From assembly GCF_012843905.1 (NCBI RefSeq), contig NZ_JABAGC010000023.1:1-49231 (forward strand): a stretch of DNA of 49,231 bases, given 5' to 3'. Position numbers and translations under genes: made by a program. The notes under the pieces are model-generated. The model was not told the DNA's origin. It ran no database searches and saw nothing but the letters and a program-made list of their open reading frames with translations. Numbering within the stretch: position 1 is the stretch's first letter; each line of letters starts with the position of its first letter. This stretch comes from Clostridium sp. SM-530-WT-3G. GTDB lineage: Bacteria; Bacillota; Clostridia; Clostridiales; Clostridiaceae. Of this stretch, positions 8,507-19,400 are shown piece by piece.

Positions 8507-10090
8507 TTAAAATACACTACTATCATCATAAAAATTGATTCCCTTATTAACAAATCTCTCTTTTTGATTTTTTAATCTTACCTTATACTCATCCCAGTTT
8601 CTTAATTGTTTAGGTGTCCATCCTATTTCTGCATACCCTGGAAGTCTTGGATATATCATGTAGTCCATTTGCTTTTCATCAGTAATTGTTTCTGTCCACA
8701 AAGGTGATTCTATTCCTAAAACAAGCTGCTCTGGTGCATAATCTTCTGGGTCCCACTTATAAGCTGTTTCTATTGGAATAAATCCTGCCCAGTCAAGTCC
8801 ATATGGTGTATCTTCATTATATTTCATATCTAAATATGCTTTTTCAGCTATTGCTATGACCATTTTCATATTCTTTGCCCTGGCAGCATCATTGGAATCC
8901 TTCCAGTTTTCTAATACTACACTAGAATCAATACTTGGTGATGTGTCAATAGTGTCCCATCCAATAGGTGTTTTTCCATATTTTTGTGCAATCTTAGCTA
9001 CCCTTCCTACAAAATAATCATAATCTTCCTTCTTTGTACTTAATGCTTCATCTCCACCTATATGAATATACTTTGAAGGCGAAATCTCTGAAACCTCTTT
9101 AAATACATCATCAATAAATTCGTAGGTTTTTTCACTATCTGTCATAAATGAACTGAATCCCACTTCAATCCCTGTGTATAAAGGCTTCTTCTTATTATCA
9201 GAATTTAAGAATCCATAAGATGCAAGAGCAGCATTACTATGACCTGGCATATCAAACTCTGGTACTATATCCATGTATCTAGTTTTAGCATAATTCACTA
9301 AGTCTTTAAACTGCTCCTGCGTATAATATCCACCTTTTCCTCCACCTACTTTAGTACTTCCTCCTACTTGAGTAAGCTCAGGATATTTTTTTATTTCAAG
9401 TCTCCACCCCTGATCATCACTAAGATGAAGATGTAGCTTATTTATTTTATACTGGGACGCAAAATCTATTTGACGCTTTATTTCATTAATATCAAAGAAA
9501 TTCCTTGCTACATCTATCATAAAACCTCTATAACCGTACTTTGGTTTATCAGTTATAAATACTGCTGGAATGCTCCACTCTATATTATTAACAAGACTGC
9601 TCTTTTCAATATCTACTGGAAGCATCTGAATAAAGGTTTGAATTCCTCTGAAAATTCCTTCAGGTTTATAACTAGTTATAATTATATTTTTATCATTTGA
9701 AACTAAGCTGTATCCTTCATTGCCTTGACTTTCTTTTCCGCCATCAGTAGTTAAAACAATACCGTTATCCTTTACCGTGCTATTTTTATCTACCTTCAAT
9801 TTAAATCCTGTAGGTACACTTAATTTTTCATTAATATAATCTGCTATTTTAGATATTTCAGCAATCTCACTTTCATTCTTTCCCTTAACATAAAGCACAG
9901 TATTATTATTTACTGTAAACTTTCCCTCTTTCTCTTCATATGTTAAAGGCTTTGGAATAATATTATTGTATGTATTTAATTTTAAGTCTTTTGCATATGT
10001 TTTTGTGGATTTTAAAAAATAATTCAGCATGGATAATAGGGATATCATAAGCAAAATAACAGCCTTCATCCTGTTTTTCCTAATCTTCAT
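8507..10090 (-). CDS. Secreted beta-N-acetylhexosaminidase, glycoside hydrolase family 20
   Basis: The 527-residue protein starts with a signal sequence (KAVILLMISLLSMLNYF). A GH20b-like N-terminal domain (about 40-170: VNNNTVLYVKG, then EGYSLVSNDKNIIITS) precedes the (beta/alpha)8 barrel, which begins at YGYRGFMIDVARNFF. Conserved barrel features are LHLHLSDDQGWRLEIKKYPEL, the catalytic Asp-Glu pair in HIGGDEA (about residues 342-348), and VVLENW near the end. GH20 enzymes remove terminal N-acetylhexosamine (GlcNAc/GalNAc) by substrate-assisted catalysis. Targets here could be chitin fragments, host glycans or peptidoglycan. There are no extra carbohydrate-binding or wall-anchoring domains. 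TAGGATGGTGA precedes the ATG. It is a single gene. Confidence 0.93.
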   Translation of the reverse strand: MKIRKNRMKAVILLMISLLSMLNYFLKSTKTYAKDLKLNTYNNIIPKPLTYEEKEGKFTVNNNTVLYVKGKNESEIAEISKIADYINEKLSVPTGFKLKVDKNSTVKDNGIVLTTDGGKESQGNEGYSLVSNDKNIIITSYKPEGIFRGIQTFIQMLPVDIEKSSLVNNIEWSIPAVFITDKPKYGYRGFMIDVARNFFDINEIKRQIDFASQYKINKLHLHLSDDQGWRLEIKKYPELTQVGGSTKVGGGKGGYYTQEQFKDLVNYAKTRYMDIVPEFDMPGHSNAALASYGFLNSDNKKKPLYTGIEVGFSSFMTDSEKTYEFIDDVFKEVSEISPSKYIHIGGDEALSTKKEDYDYFVGRVAKIAQKYGKTPIGWDTIDTSPSIDSSVVLENWKDSNDAARAKNMKMVIAIAEKAYLDMKYNEDTPYGLDWAGFIPIETAYKWDPEDYAPEQLVLGIESPLWTETITDEKQMDYMIYPRLPGYAEIGWTPKQLRNWDEYKVRLKNQKERFVNKGINFYDDSSVF

Positions 10091-10255
10091 AAGTTCACCA
10101 TCCTACTAATACAGATAATTATATAAACTGCATTATTAAAATAAAAATACAGTTACCGAGTATTAGCTTTCCCCAATTCTTTAAACTTACTCATACCATT
10201 AGAATATATATATTTACATTTCCTCTTCAATTCCATATTGCTTCTAAATATATAA

Positions 10256-10760
10256 TTACAAAAATTGTCTACTCACAAAATGAAATATATTATTACTACC
10301 ACTCAAAATATGGGGAACTAACTCCTTAGGATATATTTCAATCTCACTTAACTTCTCTAATGGAATCCAGAAGTATTCCAAATCAAATCTTTCATCTCCT
10401 GCTTCATCAAAACCTCTAAAACCATCCTCTAGTTGTATTTGATTAGATTCATTAAACTCAATATTATAGTATAAACAAATCTGTTGACATGGCTTATTAT
10501 CCCAAGGAAAAAATATTTCCCCTATTGCAGTTAGATTTCTGATTTTTATATCTGCATTCAATTCTTCTTTAAATTCTCTTATCAATGTTTCTTCAGTAGT
10601 TTCCTTATATACAACATGTCCTCCTGGAATCGCATATCCCTCATCACCCACCTGCTTTTGTAACAATATTTTATTATTGTTAATTAATATTCCACCTACG
10701 CGGTATGAAAATATAAAATCATTTTCCTTAAATAAAATATCACCTTTCGTAATTAATCAT
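10256..10760 (-). pseudogene. Nudix hydrolase gene, probably frameshifted at its 5' end
   Basis: A Nudix box (GGHVVYKETTEETL then REFKEEL, fitting GX5EX7REUXEE) is intact, as is most of the fold after it. Upstream of the first usable codon (TTG at 10666) the same frame still codes for a typical Nudix N-terminus (ENDFIFSYRVGGILINNNKI), but it reaches a stop before any good start codon. An ATG at 10760 with AGAAAGGTAG in front is in a different frame and hits TGA at 10740-10742. The simplest reading is a small indel near 10743-10748 in a gene that once began MINYE. A short protein from the TTG would lack the first beta strands. Nudix enzymes hydrolyse nucleoside diphosphates linked to another group; the substrate is unknown. 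Confidence 0.65.
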
Positions 10761-10768
10761 CTACCTTT

Positions 10769-11020
10769 CTATTTCAAAAGCCTCATAGAATTATTATCTC
10801 CTTCATATTTAATTGAAACTACACCAACAAGTTTGTCCTGTATATAAATCAGATACTTTTCTATATTCTTATCTTCAATCGAACTTCTCATCTTTTCTAT
10901 AGATATATTATATCCTGGACATACCCCATATATTATATAATCATCATAATAAGCCTTATTGTTTATATCAATTAATATTTCACAATCCTCTACATCTGCT
11001 TTTTTAAAAGTCAAATCCAT
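10769..11020 (-). pseudogene. Truncated GNAT N-acetyltransferase
   Basis: The 83 residues match the N-terminal half of a GNAT fold: MDLTFKKADVEDCEILIDINNKAY, then YLIYIQDKLVGVVSIKYEGDN, i.e. beta strands 1-4. The acetyl-CoA-binding motif A (R/Q-x-x-G-x-G/A) that should follow is absent, and the frame ends after SMRLLK. Typical family members have 140-170 residues. A good ribosome binding site (GAGGTGA) remains, so a deletion removed the middle or end of the gene. It cannot bind acetyl-CoA as is. The gap 11021-11322 upstream holds nothing I can name. Confidence 0.65.
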
Positions 11021-11322
11021 ATTTTCACCTCACTTAAAACCAATTAACCAAAATCACCACCCTCTTTCTAAATTATAACATTATATCAATTTTTGTACTA
11101 TAAGTGAGCCCCCAAATTTTAATTTGGTTTGGCGAACTTACACCATAAAACATCCATTTGAAATAATCATTCATATACTATTCCGTAAATGTTAACGCCC
11201 TCTTTCATTTATCATTTCTTATTGTTTTTACAAAAGAATGTTATAAAATAGGTTTTAATATTTGCTCTAATAAGTTATAATTTATTTTAAAAATATTAAC
11301 GGATTTAAAGGAGATTTTAATA

Positions 11323-13365
11323 TTGAAAGGTAAATGTTATTATTGTCAAAAAGATTTGACAGAAAGAACAGTAAAAAGACATATAAAAAATTGCCCAGCT
11401 ATAAAAGAAAAAATAGATGATGAATTAAATACTACTAAAGCTACTAGAAATCAATTCATTATATCTATTAAACCTAGATATGATAAAAGTACATATTGTA
11501 TTTATTTATCTATAGATGAAAATCTACAATTGCAGCATTTAGATAAGTTTATAAGAGATGTGTGGGTTGAATGTTGTGGGCACTTAAGTTCATTTCATAT
11601 AGATGGAATAAAATATGATGATAATAGTAATGATTTATATCAAATGAACGTTAAATTAAAAGAAGTTCTATCTATTGGAGAGAAGTTTGAATATGAATAT
11701 GACTTTGGAGATACTACTTATCTTACTTTAGAAGTTGTAGATAAAATTAAAGTAAGCAAAAAACATAGTCAAATTGAGATACTTGCTCGAAATAATGAGA
11801 ATGATTGTACTTGCAGCAAATGTAAAAATAAAGCTGAATACTACCGCTATACAACTGGTGATTTTCTATGTGAAAAGTGCGCTCAAAATGTAGATGAAGA
11901 TGAAATTGAAGAATTATATGGAGATTATTTTAATTCACCAAGAGATGGAGTATGTGGTTATGTAGGCGACAAAGATGCTGAACTGCCATATATGCCAGGA
12001 AACAATAATAAATATAAGGTCAGCAGAAATAAGCCTCAATTATTTGAAGATGAAGAATATGATTTTGGGACTGATGGATTATATGAAAATGATGCAGATG
12101 ATGATTTGCTAAATGACCTATTGAGTTATGCTGATTCTTGTAATGGTCATATTACAGAAGATGACATAAATGATTTTTTACAAGAAAAAATCTCAGAGCT
12201 CCAATCTGATTTTAACGAAGCTTTCTATAACTTTGCCTATGAAGTAATAAAAAGGTTTGAAAAAGGTGTATTTTCATTTGATTTAGATAAACTATTAAAT
12301 GGATATACAAAAGTTCAATTAGCACAATTAACACAACGTTTTGGTATAAAAGTACCATCAAATGCCAACAAAAATACATACATAAAAAAGTTACTTGAAG
12401 TATATCCAGTATACATAAAAAATGAAATATACAACCTGGATGAAGATAAATATAAAAAACTGCAAAAGTGCATAAAAAATAAAGGCCTTATAACTGATAT
12501 AGAAGAATATATTAGCAATTATATGTTTCTTATAGAAAAAGGTTTTCTTTTTCCTGTTATACATGACCAAAAACCAGCGTGTATTATGCCTCACCTAATA
12601 CAAGAAATATTTAAAAAAATGAATAACCTTGAGGTTAGAAATAAAATTAAAAATAATACTGAAGTTATTAATCTATTTAGAGGAATGATAAAAGCTTATG
12701 GAATATTAGGCTATGATAATACTCTAATGCTGTTAAAAAGATATATAAATGATTTTGATGAAATAAATGTTATTTACATGCTAAAAGACAACGAAGAGTA
12801 TTATTTTGATGAATATAAAGTAATTGAACAAGATAAAAACCTTTTTGGTGACGATGAAATAAAGCTATTTGTTAATTCAAATATAGATAACTATGAAAAT
12901 TTATTATCAGAAATAGATAAGAATCTTGATTACTCATATATAAGCAAAGACGAACTTATTTCTATGTCAGCTCCTAATTATTTAGAAAAAAGCAATTTAG
13001 GAAAGAAATTTTTAAGAGAACTCACAGAAATGTTTGTTGTGAAAAAAGAAGATGCTATATATAACATGAATATGTTAGCATTAGATGTTCAAACAAGAAA
13101 CATTAACGAAATTCTTAATGATGTGCTTTCAGGCTTTGACTTTGATATGACAGAAGCTGAAAGATTCAGCGTAGAACAATTATTTGGCACATTCTTAAAA
13201 AACATTCCACTATGGAAGTTTAAAGGAGCATCCATAAATCAACAGAACGCACCAAAACAAGAAGATGATGTTGTAAATAAAAAAATAGGAAGAAATGAAT
13301 TGTGTCCTTGTGGAAGTGGAAAGAAATATAAAAATTGCTGTGGTAAGGTAATTGAATTATTTTAA
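11323..13365 (+). CDS. pRiA4b ORF-3-like domain protein with N-terminal zinc finger and C-terminal SEC-C motif
   Basis: The start is the TTG at 11323, preceded by AAAGGAGA. The 680-residue protein opens with a finger-like CYYC...HIKNC (residues 5-24). Residues about 45-150 carry the plasmid pRiA4b ORF-3 / IS1096 TnpR-like domain (IKPRYDKSTYCIYLSI, FHIDGIKYDD, FEYEYDFGDTTY). A four-Cys cluster (CTCSKC...CEKC) follows. A long helical middle has acidic stretches. The last 25 residues are a SEC-C zinc motif, GRNELCPCGSGKKYKNCCG, as in the SecA tail. Such fusions are scattered in Firmicutes with no assigned function; zinc-dependent binding of nucleic acid or protein is inference. It is monocistronic and convergent with the 13362-13655 gene. 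Confidence 0.82.
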   Translation: MKGKCYYCQKDLTERTVKRHIKNCPAIKEKIDDELNTTKATRNQFIISIKPRYDKSTYCIYLSIDENLQLQHLDKFIRDVWVECCGHLSSFHIDGIKYDDNSNDLYQMNVKLKEVLSIGEKFEYEYDFGDTTYLTLEVVDKIKVSKKHSQIEILARNNENDCTCSKCKNKAEYYRYTTGDFLCEKCAQNVDEDEIEELYGDYFNSPRDGVCGYVGDKDAELPYMPGNNNKYKVSRNKPQLFEDEEYDFGTDGLYENDADDDLLNDLLSYADSCNGHITEDDINDFLQEKISELQSDFNEAFYNFAYEVIKRFEKGVFSFDLDKLLNGYTKVQLAQLTQRFGIKVPSNANKNTYIKKLLEVYPVYIKNEIYNLDEDKYKKLQKCIKNKGLITDIEEYISNYMFLIEKGFLFPVIHDQKPACIMPHLIQEIFKKMNNLEVRNKIKNNTEVINLFRGMIKAYGILGYDNTLMLLKRYINDFDEINVIYMLKDNEEYYFDEYKVIEQDKNLFGDDEIKLFVNSNIDNYENLLSEIDKNLDYSYISKDELISMSAPNYLEKSNLGKKFLRELTEMFVVKKEDAIYNMNMLALDVQTRNINEILNDVLSGFDFDMTEAERFSVEQLFGTFLKNIPLWKFKGASINQQNAPKQEDDVVNKKIGRNELCPCGSGKKYKNCCGKVIELF

Positions 13366-13655
13366 TTGATTATATGGGGCTGTCGCACTAAAGTGCGTAG
13401 CTCCTTATTCATACTATAAATCTCAAAATTTCGGCTTCTCTTAATTAAACTTATCTTTATAGTTTGATTTTCGCAGTTGTTTTCATAATCTAGACTTATA
13501 CACTTAGATACTATATCCATAGGTACTACTGCTACTTTGCTTTGTGATAAATTTAATTGTCCACAAATAAAGATAAATAATACTGGAACTATTTTATTAT
13601 TAAGCAGATATGATAAAAATGCTCCACAATAAAAATCTTCTTTTATTAAATTCAT
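13362..13655 (-). pseudogene. Short hypothetical protein, probably an internally deleted remnant
   Basis: A strong ribosome binding site (AAGGAGGAGCAGATG) argues that translation starts at 13655. The 97-residue product begins MNLIKEDFYCGAFLSYLLNN, then switches abruptly at VPVLF/IFICGQ to a beta-rich stretch ending IKISLIKRSRNFEIYSMN. My impression is of a longer hypothetical protein (about 150 residues) whose middle is lost, but I do not recognise the family. The last codons run through a hairpin at 13376-13404 and overlap the 3' end of the SEC-C gene by 4 nt. No function can be given. Confidence 0.45.
13376..13404. terminator. Imperfect hairpin between convergent genes
   Basis: GGGGCTGTCGCAC (13376-13388) pairs with GTGCG and AGCTCC (13393-13404) around TAAA, with a small bulge. 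It sits 10 bp after the stop of the SEC-C gene. No perfect T-run follows (CTTATTC). A weak terminator for the plus-strand gene is likely. Confidence 0.5.
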
Positions 13656-13765
13656 CTGCTCCTCCTTATAAAAAGCTTTAATATAACAATATTAGATATA
13701 TGTTCATTTCTACACTCGTTAAATTCTATTAAAAAATTTTATTTTTATTCCTTAAAACCAAATAA

Positions 13766-13789
13766 AGCGTTGCCACTTTTGGCAACGCT
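13766..13789 (-). terminator. Terminator of the pPIWI-RE operon
   Basis: AGCGTTGCC / GGCAACGCT forms a 9-bp stem around the loop ACTTTT (plus-strand reading), and minus-strand transcripts continue with TTATTTGG. It is 22 bp past the pPIWI-RE stop. The same core, GTTGCCACTTTTGGCAAC, recurs at 44792-44809. Confidence 0.85.
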
Positions 13790-13810
13790 ACTTTTAGCTT
13801 TTATTATTTT

Positions 13811-16489
13811 TTATAGGTATTCCTCCATCTTTTTAGCCAAGTGTAATGGGAGTGGTAAAATTGTCATTTGTGCAGTAAACTGTATTGATATAGCTCTCAT
13901 TAAATTAGTAATTTCTATTGAATTCATTTTACTTGCTCCAAAATCTTCAATATCATTAGACGTAAAAAGTGGATATATCTCCACGATATTTCTATGGCTA
14001 TACCTTCCAGCCTTTATCGCTTTACTTTCAGACTTTTTATATGTCTTCTCTTCACTTTTAGGTCTAGAATCAATAGAATAATATACTTCTTCCAAATTAA
14101 ATAATCCAGAAGTGTCTTGATATTTACTATTCAAATCATCATGGATATAGTCTGGAACCTCTTCATTAACTCTTATTCTAACAACATCAATGCTACTTTT
14201 AGATGCATCTAATTCTAAATACTTATCATCATTTATTAATAATTTTGTAACTTGATTAAATTCGTTTTTTTCAGATTTATCTAATTCTGAATTTGTTATT
14301 CCTTTAATAAATTTTCTCGTTACTCCATTAGCCTCAACAATTACGATTGTATGCTTTTCTTTTTTCTCTAATACTCTATTTAATCTCCTATAAATCGTAG
14401 TAGATGAAATTGTCTTATTTAAATCAGATATATGCTTATCAACTGAAAGTTTTGATAAGCCAAGTATAGCCTTCCAATAAGGAACTTCCACCTTATCAAG
14501 TAAATCACAATATACCATTATTTTAGAAGCGTCAATATCATAAGTAACTATTATCGGAAAAGGCTTAATGTATCCATATCTAGTTGTTTTATAATTGCAT
14601 ATGCTGATTCCCATTATTTTCTTACCTTTCATAGCCTTAATAGCTGAACAGTCATATACTACTCCTAACTGGCGAAATGCATCTAATACAGCACCATTTA
14701 TAGCTTTATTTACATTTATTGTTTTTGGAGGTTTATTATAAGGCCTTATAATTGATGGGTCTTCAGCTTTTTTTTCTTCATATTTTAATTTATTACGAAT
14801 ATAGCTCTCTTTTGCTTTTTCTATCTCATCAGCTGATTGCTCATATTTTTCTATTGTTATAAATTGTGTCAGTCTTCCAGTCAACGCAAATCCAGTTCTA
14901 ATCGCTTCTTTAGGATCTATATTTATTTCAGATTTATTCTTGTCATAATTTTTATTACCTTTAAAATTTTTGTACTTATATTTATAATAGTCTGCATCAT
15001 GAATTGCTATCACTGCTACTGTAGGTTCTGATACATTTTTTAATTCTTCTTTAATCTCATCTACTCTAATCTCATAGCCTATTAGATTATCTTCTTTACT
15101 GCTGTTTTCTATTATTGGCAATTCTGAAAAAAGATCTTCATATTCACATACTTTAATTTTATGCTCTGATGAATCTCCTAAATATGCTTTAATATATCTG
15201 ATTAAATCCTGTTGTAAATCCTTTTCTGCATATATTTCAAAATTAGCGGCCTTTCCATCAAGAGCTTTATGTAATTGTTCTGAAAAGTATTTGCTTTTAT
15301 ATATAATTTCTTCATCTACATTTTCAATTGTATCTGTTTCTATAAAATCACATTTGCTCTTTCTTATTTTCTTTTTTATCTGTGAAGCCATTAGATTTGA
15401 ATTAATACCATATGTGGCTGATAGGTATTTCTTAAGAAATTTCATAATATCATCTCTATCATTAAAAGAGACACCATTTTTTACTGAAGTTTCTATGTTG
15501 CTTAAGCCCTCCTGATAAGGTATTAATATATCATTTACTGCACCACTATTATATTCTGCTGGTGATTTTAAAACATCCACAAAATCAGGCAGTTTTCCTA
15601 GTTGTTTACATTCATTAAAGCATCTTTCATCTATAGAATTCCATACATTACATTTTTGTATAGAACTATATTGTGTTTTTATTATCTGCATTATATTTTC
15701 GCTTGTTCTTATATAGCAGTTTTTATTATTACCAATATAATTTTTCCCTTCAGCATCTTTATTTCTGCATATCCATCTTCTCACAGAAAGGTCAACATTT
15801 AAATATGCCTTGTTAAAAGGAGGTAGTGTTTGTACTGTAAGTTTTATTACAAAAGAATAGTAATCGTCTTTGTTACAGAAAACATTAGTGTCTGTTATCA
15901 TTTCATTTTTATCACAATACAGAAGCTTTGCTTCCCTACCGTGTATATTAATACTTTTACCTTTCAATGAATCAATTATTATTTGGGGTAAGATAGAAAA
16001 GCTGTCCTTATCTATTGCCTTACCATCCTCAAATAAGACTTTTTCTTCTTTTTTAAGTCCTTCAAATTTTTCACTAGATATTAACTTTTTTAGTTCATCA
16101 GCTAGCTTACTAACTCTTTCATCTTCTCCATTTTTTCTTTTCTTATCCTGTTTTCCAATAGAGCCCTTTACATAAAATTCATCTATCCATATTTTAAAAT
16201 AAGATATCAATATATCCATATCTATTTCTTCAAAACAAATCAGCCATTTTGAATCATCAGAATACTCAGATACTGTATTTAAGCCAATAACTCCCTCTAA
16301 TGAATTAACTAGTATATTTTGCAGAGAAACTGTAGGTAGGTTATAAAGCTGCTTATTTGTTGCACACCTTTCAAGCTCAATCCATTTTTCCTTAATTTCA
16401 CTTGGAAGCTTTAAATAATATACATTATGTTTTATTGTTTTATTCAATTCTATAGTCATTGGATAAATTACTTTTTCTTCTTTAGACAT
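13811..16489 (-). CDS. pPIWI-RE protein (prokaryotic PIWI-like, Argonaute superfamily)
   Basis: The product has 892 residues. The N-terminal half (about 1-480) lacks recognisable motifs and corresponds to the X/Y-type modules of this family. From about residue 590 a PIWI/RNase H-like region follows: NKAINGAVLDAFRQLG, FPIIVTYDIDASKIMVYCDL, then VIVEANGVTRKF with the family-signature Arg (about 725) and a VRIRVNEEVPDY segment with the signature Glu (about 776). The end, PLPLHLAKKMEEYL, is also typical. The pPIWI-RE family was defined computationally by its conserved R and E and by linkage to a DinG-type helicase and an REase, exactly the neighbours here. A role in RNA- or DNA-guided defence against invading DNA is predicted. 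The start overlaps the helicase stop by 8 nt (ATGTCTAA), so translation is coupled. The canonical Argonaute DEDX tetrad is not evident. Confidence 0.88.
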   Translation of the reverse strand: MSKEEKVIYPMTIELNKTIKHNVYYLKLPSEIKEKWIELERCATNKQLYNLPTVSLQNILVNSLEGVIGLNTVSEYSDDSKWLICFEEIDMDILISYFKIWIDEFYVKGSIGKQDKKRKNGEDERVSKLADELKKLISSEKFEGLKKEEKVLFEDGKAIDKDSFSILPQIIIDSLKGKSINIHGREAKLLYCDKNEMITDTNVFCNKDDYYSFVIKLTVQTLPPFNKAYLNVDLSVRRWICRNKDAEGKNYIGNNKNCYIRTSENIMQIIKTQYSSIQKCNVWNSIDERCFNECKQLGKLPDFVDVLKSPAEYNSGAVNDILIPYQEGLSNIETSVKNGVSFNDRDDIMKFLKKYLSATYGINSNLMASQIKKKIRKSKCDFIETDTIENVDEEIIYKSKYFSEQLHKALDGKAANFEIYAEKDLQQDLIRYIKAYLGDSSEHKIKVCEYEDLFSELPIIENSSKEDNLIGYEIRVDEIKEELKNVSEPTVAVIAIHDADYYKYKYKNFKGNKNYDKNKSEINIDPKEAIRTGFALTGRLTQFITIEKYEQSADEIEKAKESYIRNKLKYEEKKAEDPSIIRPYNKPPKTINVNKAINGAVLDAFRQLGVVYDCSAIKAMKGKKIMGISICNYKTTRYGYIKPFPIIVTYDIDASKIMVYCDLLDKVEVPYWKAILGLSKLSVDKHISDLNKTISSTTIYRRLNRVLEKKEKHTIVIVEANGVTRKFIKGITNSELDKSEKNEFNQVTKLLINDDKYLELDASKSSIDVVRIRVNEEVPDYIHDDLNSKYQDTSGLFNLEEVYYSIDSRPKSEEKTYKKSESKAIKAGRYSHRNIVEIYPLFTSNDIEDFGASKMNSIEITNLMRAISIQFTAQMTILPLPLHLAKKMEEYL

Positions 16490-19400
16490 AAATATTTTTC
16501 CCCCTTTTTAACGCAATATAAAATGGTTCATATAAAGTTTTAGCTACTTCTCCCTTCTCATCAGACTGATTTATTATTTTATCTAAGTAATTCACAAGTT
16601 CATTTAAAAAATCAAACCTGCTTGTTTTAGTAGCTTTAAATGATGAGTCTAAGAAATATACTTCTGGAGATTTCATTTTAATATCTTTTTCATCTCCTAT
16701 TCTACATAATCTACCAAATATCTGAAGTATCATAACAAATAATGTGCTTATAATATCATTCTTTAATTCAGCTCGTAGACTACTTAATCCATAAGGACTA
16801 TTATCTAGGTAATAATAAAGTTCATAAGCATCTTTTCTCATATCATATAAAACATTTGTATCAAATTTATAATTTAAATCCATATACTTACTCATTATAT
16901 GCCCATTCACTTTTGGAACATGACTTTTAAAGTCATTGGGATTATTCATAGGCCTTGTCATAAACATAATGACATCAAAAGCAGAATTACCTTTTTTATC
17001 AACTATATTATGACCTCTTTCTATTAATATTGCTGGAGCTACTAATATTCTATCTTTCCTCTTATTAAAATTATTTACATTACTTTGCCTAATTTTTTCA
17101 GAATCTTCTGATTCACTATCTGAAACTAAATATGATATTGACTTCTTATAAGGAGTATCTTCTAAAATCTTTTTTAATTGGTCTTTAGCACTCTCAACAT
17201 CTTTATAACTGTTAACTATCATTAAAATATTATCACCAAAATCTAATTTATCTAATATCAGTTCCTTACACTCGTTTATAAGTCTTCTTAAATTCTCATA
17301 CCTTTCATCACCTGAACCAGAAACGCTAATTCCAGTATCTATGAACTCAAACTTTGAATTTGAAATAAAATTACGTTTATATTGTTCAGCCTCGATAATA
17401 TAATTGACAGGTTCATTAATATGATTTGCAAATGAATCAGGTGCAAAACTTGAACCAGATAAAAGCAATACATTAGGACCTAATTGATTTCCATCTTCAT
17501 CTACCTTAAGCCATGGAAATCTTAAATACATGGATCTTCCCATTGCAAACTGCTTAACTATATAAAGGTCTGCTTCTCCAGTGTTTTCATACTGTTTATA
17601 CTGTAATGCAAATATATTTCCCATTGGCGAAACTGGAATGTACCTTTGTTGGAATTCGAACCTTTGACTTACAATTTCCTTTGTTGATAAAGGTAGATCA
17701 AAATTTCCTTCTACTAGGTTAGAAATTTTTCTATATGTATCTTCGAATGCTAATACATTTAATATAAATATAATTATATTGACCTGAACTTTGGTAAGCT
17801 CATCATCTGTTCCCCATTCAAATTCTTCGAAACTTTCAATTAAATTCTTTTTATTCTTTATATCTGAAACATAATCTAAAATTATTTTGTATCGCTTCTT
17901 CGATCTAATATCACTAATACGATTTAAGTCATTGCAGATATCTAGTGGCAGTAATCCTTTAATTTTACACATATTTATAAGCATATTTCCTGTAAAAGGT
18001 CTTTTTAAATCTGATTTAGGAATTCCCTGCTTTTCATCCCTTAATAGTAAGTGAATTTTAGCAAATACTCTTTCTGAAGCTGCAAATAAAGATAGAAAAA
18101 CTCTTTTATCCTCTTCTGATTTATCTATTCTTTCAATTAAGCTTTTACCATAATAATCACTACTGATATTGCCATTATGATTTATATAGTCATTATAAGA
18201 GATTATAGGAGAAAAACCTGTATCAACTTTTACTAGCTCGCTTTCAGCTTCATCAACAATAATTAAATCTATATTTTCTAATGCATATTGAAACAAAGTT
18301 ACACCACTTACTCCAATAGACATGTTGATTAATGCAGGAGTAGTAGTGACAATAACATCTGCATCTAAAATATCTTTCTGCCTTTGTGTTCTTGGACATT
18401 TATAATAACAAGGGCATTTATAGCTTTCTTTTTGATTTAAAGTATTTTTATATATCCCCTTTTCATAATATCTATAAATACTTTTACAGGGTTCTTTTCC
18501 ATATTCAATAGCAATATCATGTTCATCAATTAACCCTCCCAATATGCAACCTGATAATAATATTTTAGAATCAGAATCTTTTAAAAATTCCATGCCATCT
18601 CTGGCTTTTTCTATATGCTTTGCCCATAAAGTTTCTCCTATAACAGCTGTAGCGTTTATTGATGCTTTTTTCAGTTCTTCACTTTTTTCCAGAACCTTGT
18701 TGACTGTCGGCTGAATTAATATAATTTTTTTACATTTTTTAGATAGATACTTTAATAATGCATCTATAAATGTAGTTTTACCTGCACCAACCTGACCTAC
18801 AATATTGGTCAGCTGATTTATAGTTATCCTATCAACATCTTCATATTTACTATTCTGTAATATTTTAAATATATTTTCACGGATAATTTTTTCTCTGTAC
18901 GGCTTTTCAGGTGATAATATTTTATCTAGCTCTGCTGCTTCCTTAATTAAATCATCTATAGTTATATTAATCTTGGATATTTTCTTTCTCTCTTTTATGG
19001 TTAAACTTTCAGGTAAATTTTCTATATATTTCTTGATTTCAATTGCTTTCCCATCTATTATAATTCCGTATCTTTTATCATCTCTTAATGCATATTTATT
19101 TTCTATAGATTTAAAAATTATCTTTAATGATAATAATTTAATATATAATTCTTCTCTCTTATATGTATTTTTAGAAACATTCTCTCTCTTTATAAATCTA
19201 TTTCCATCTCTACAATATAGATTTTCAAAATCACTATCCTGATTATTCTCATATTCTTTAATTTCATCAAGATATACTTTCTTTTGATTTAAAGTTTTAA
19301 GAAGAATTCGCGCATTTTGAATAAAATAATCTAACCTGCTAAAATTATGTAATGTTATTAATCCTCTGCCCCCTAAAAGTAAATAGTAATTATCTATGTC

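Noticed and set aside
12315..12594. Two minus-strand frames inside the SEC-C protein gene
   Set aside because: They are antisense to a well-supported gene with Phe/Ile/Lys-poor composition and have no start signals.
13811..16489. A canonical, catalytically active long prokaryotic Argonaute
   Set aside because: No DEDX tetrad, MID or PAZ motifs are recognisable. The helicase/REase neighbours and R/E signature fit pPIWI-RE instead.
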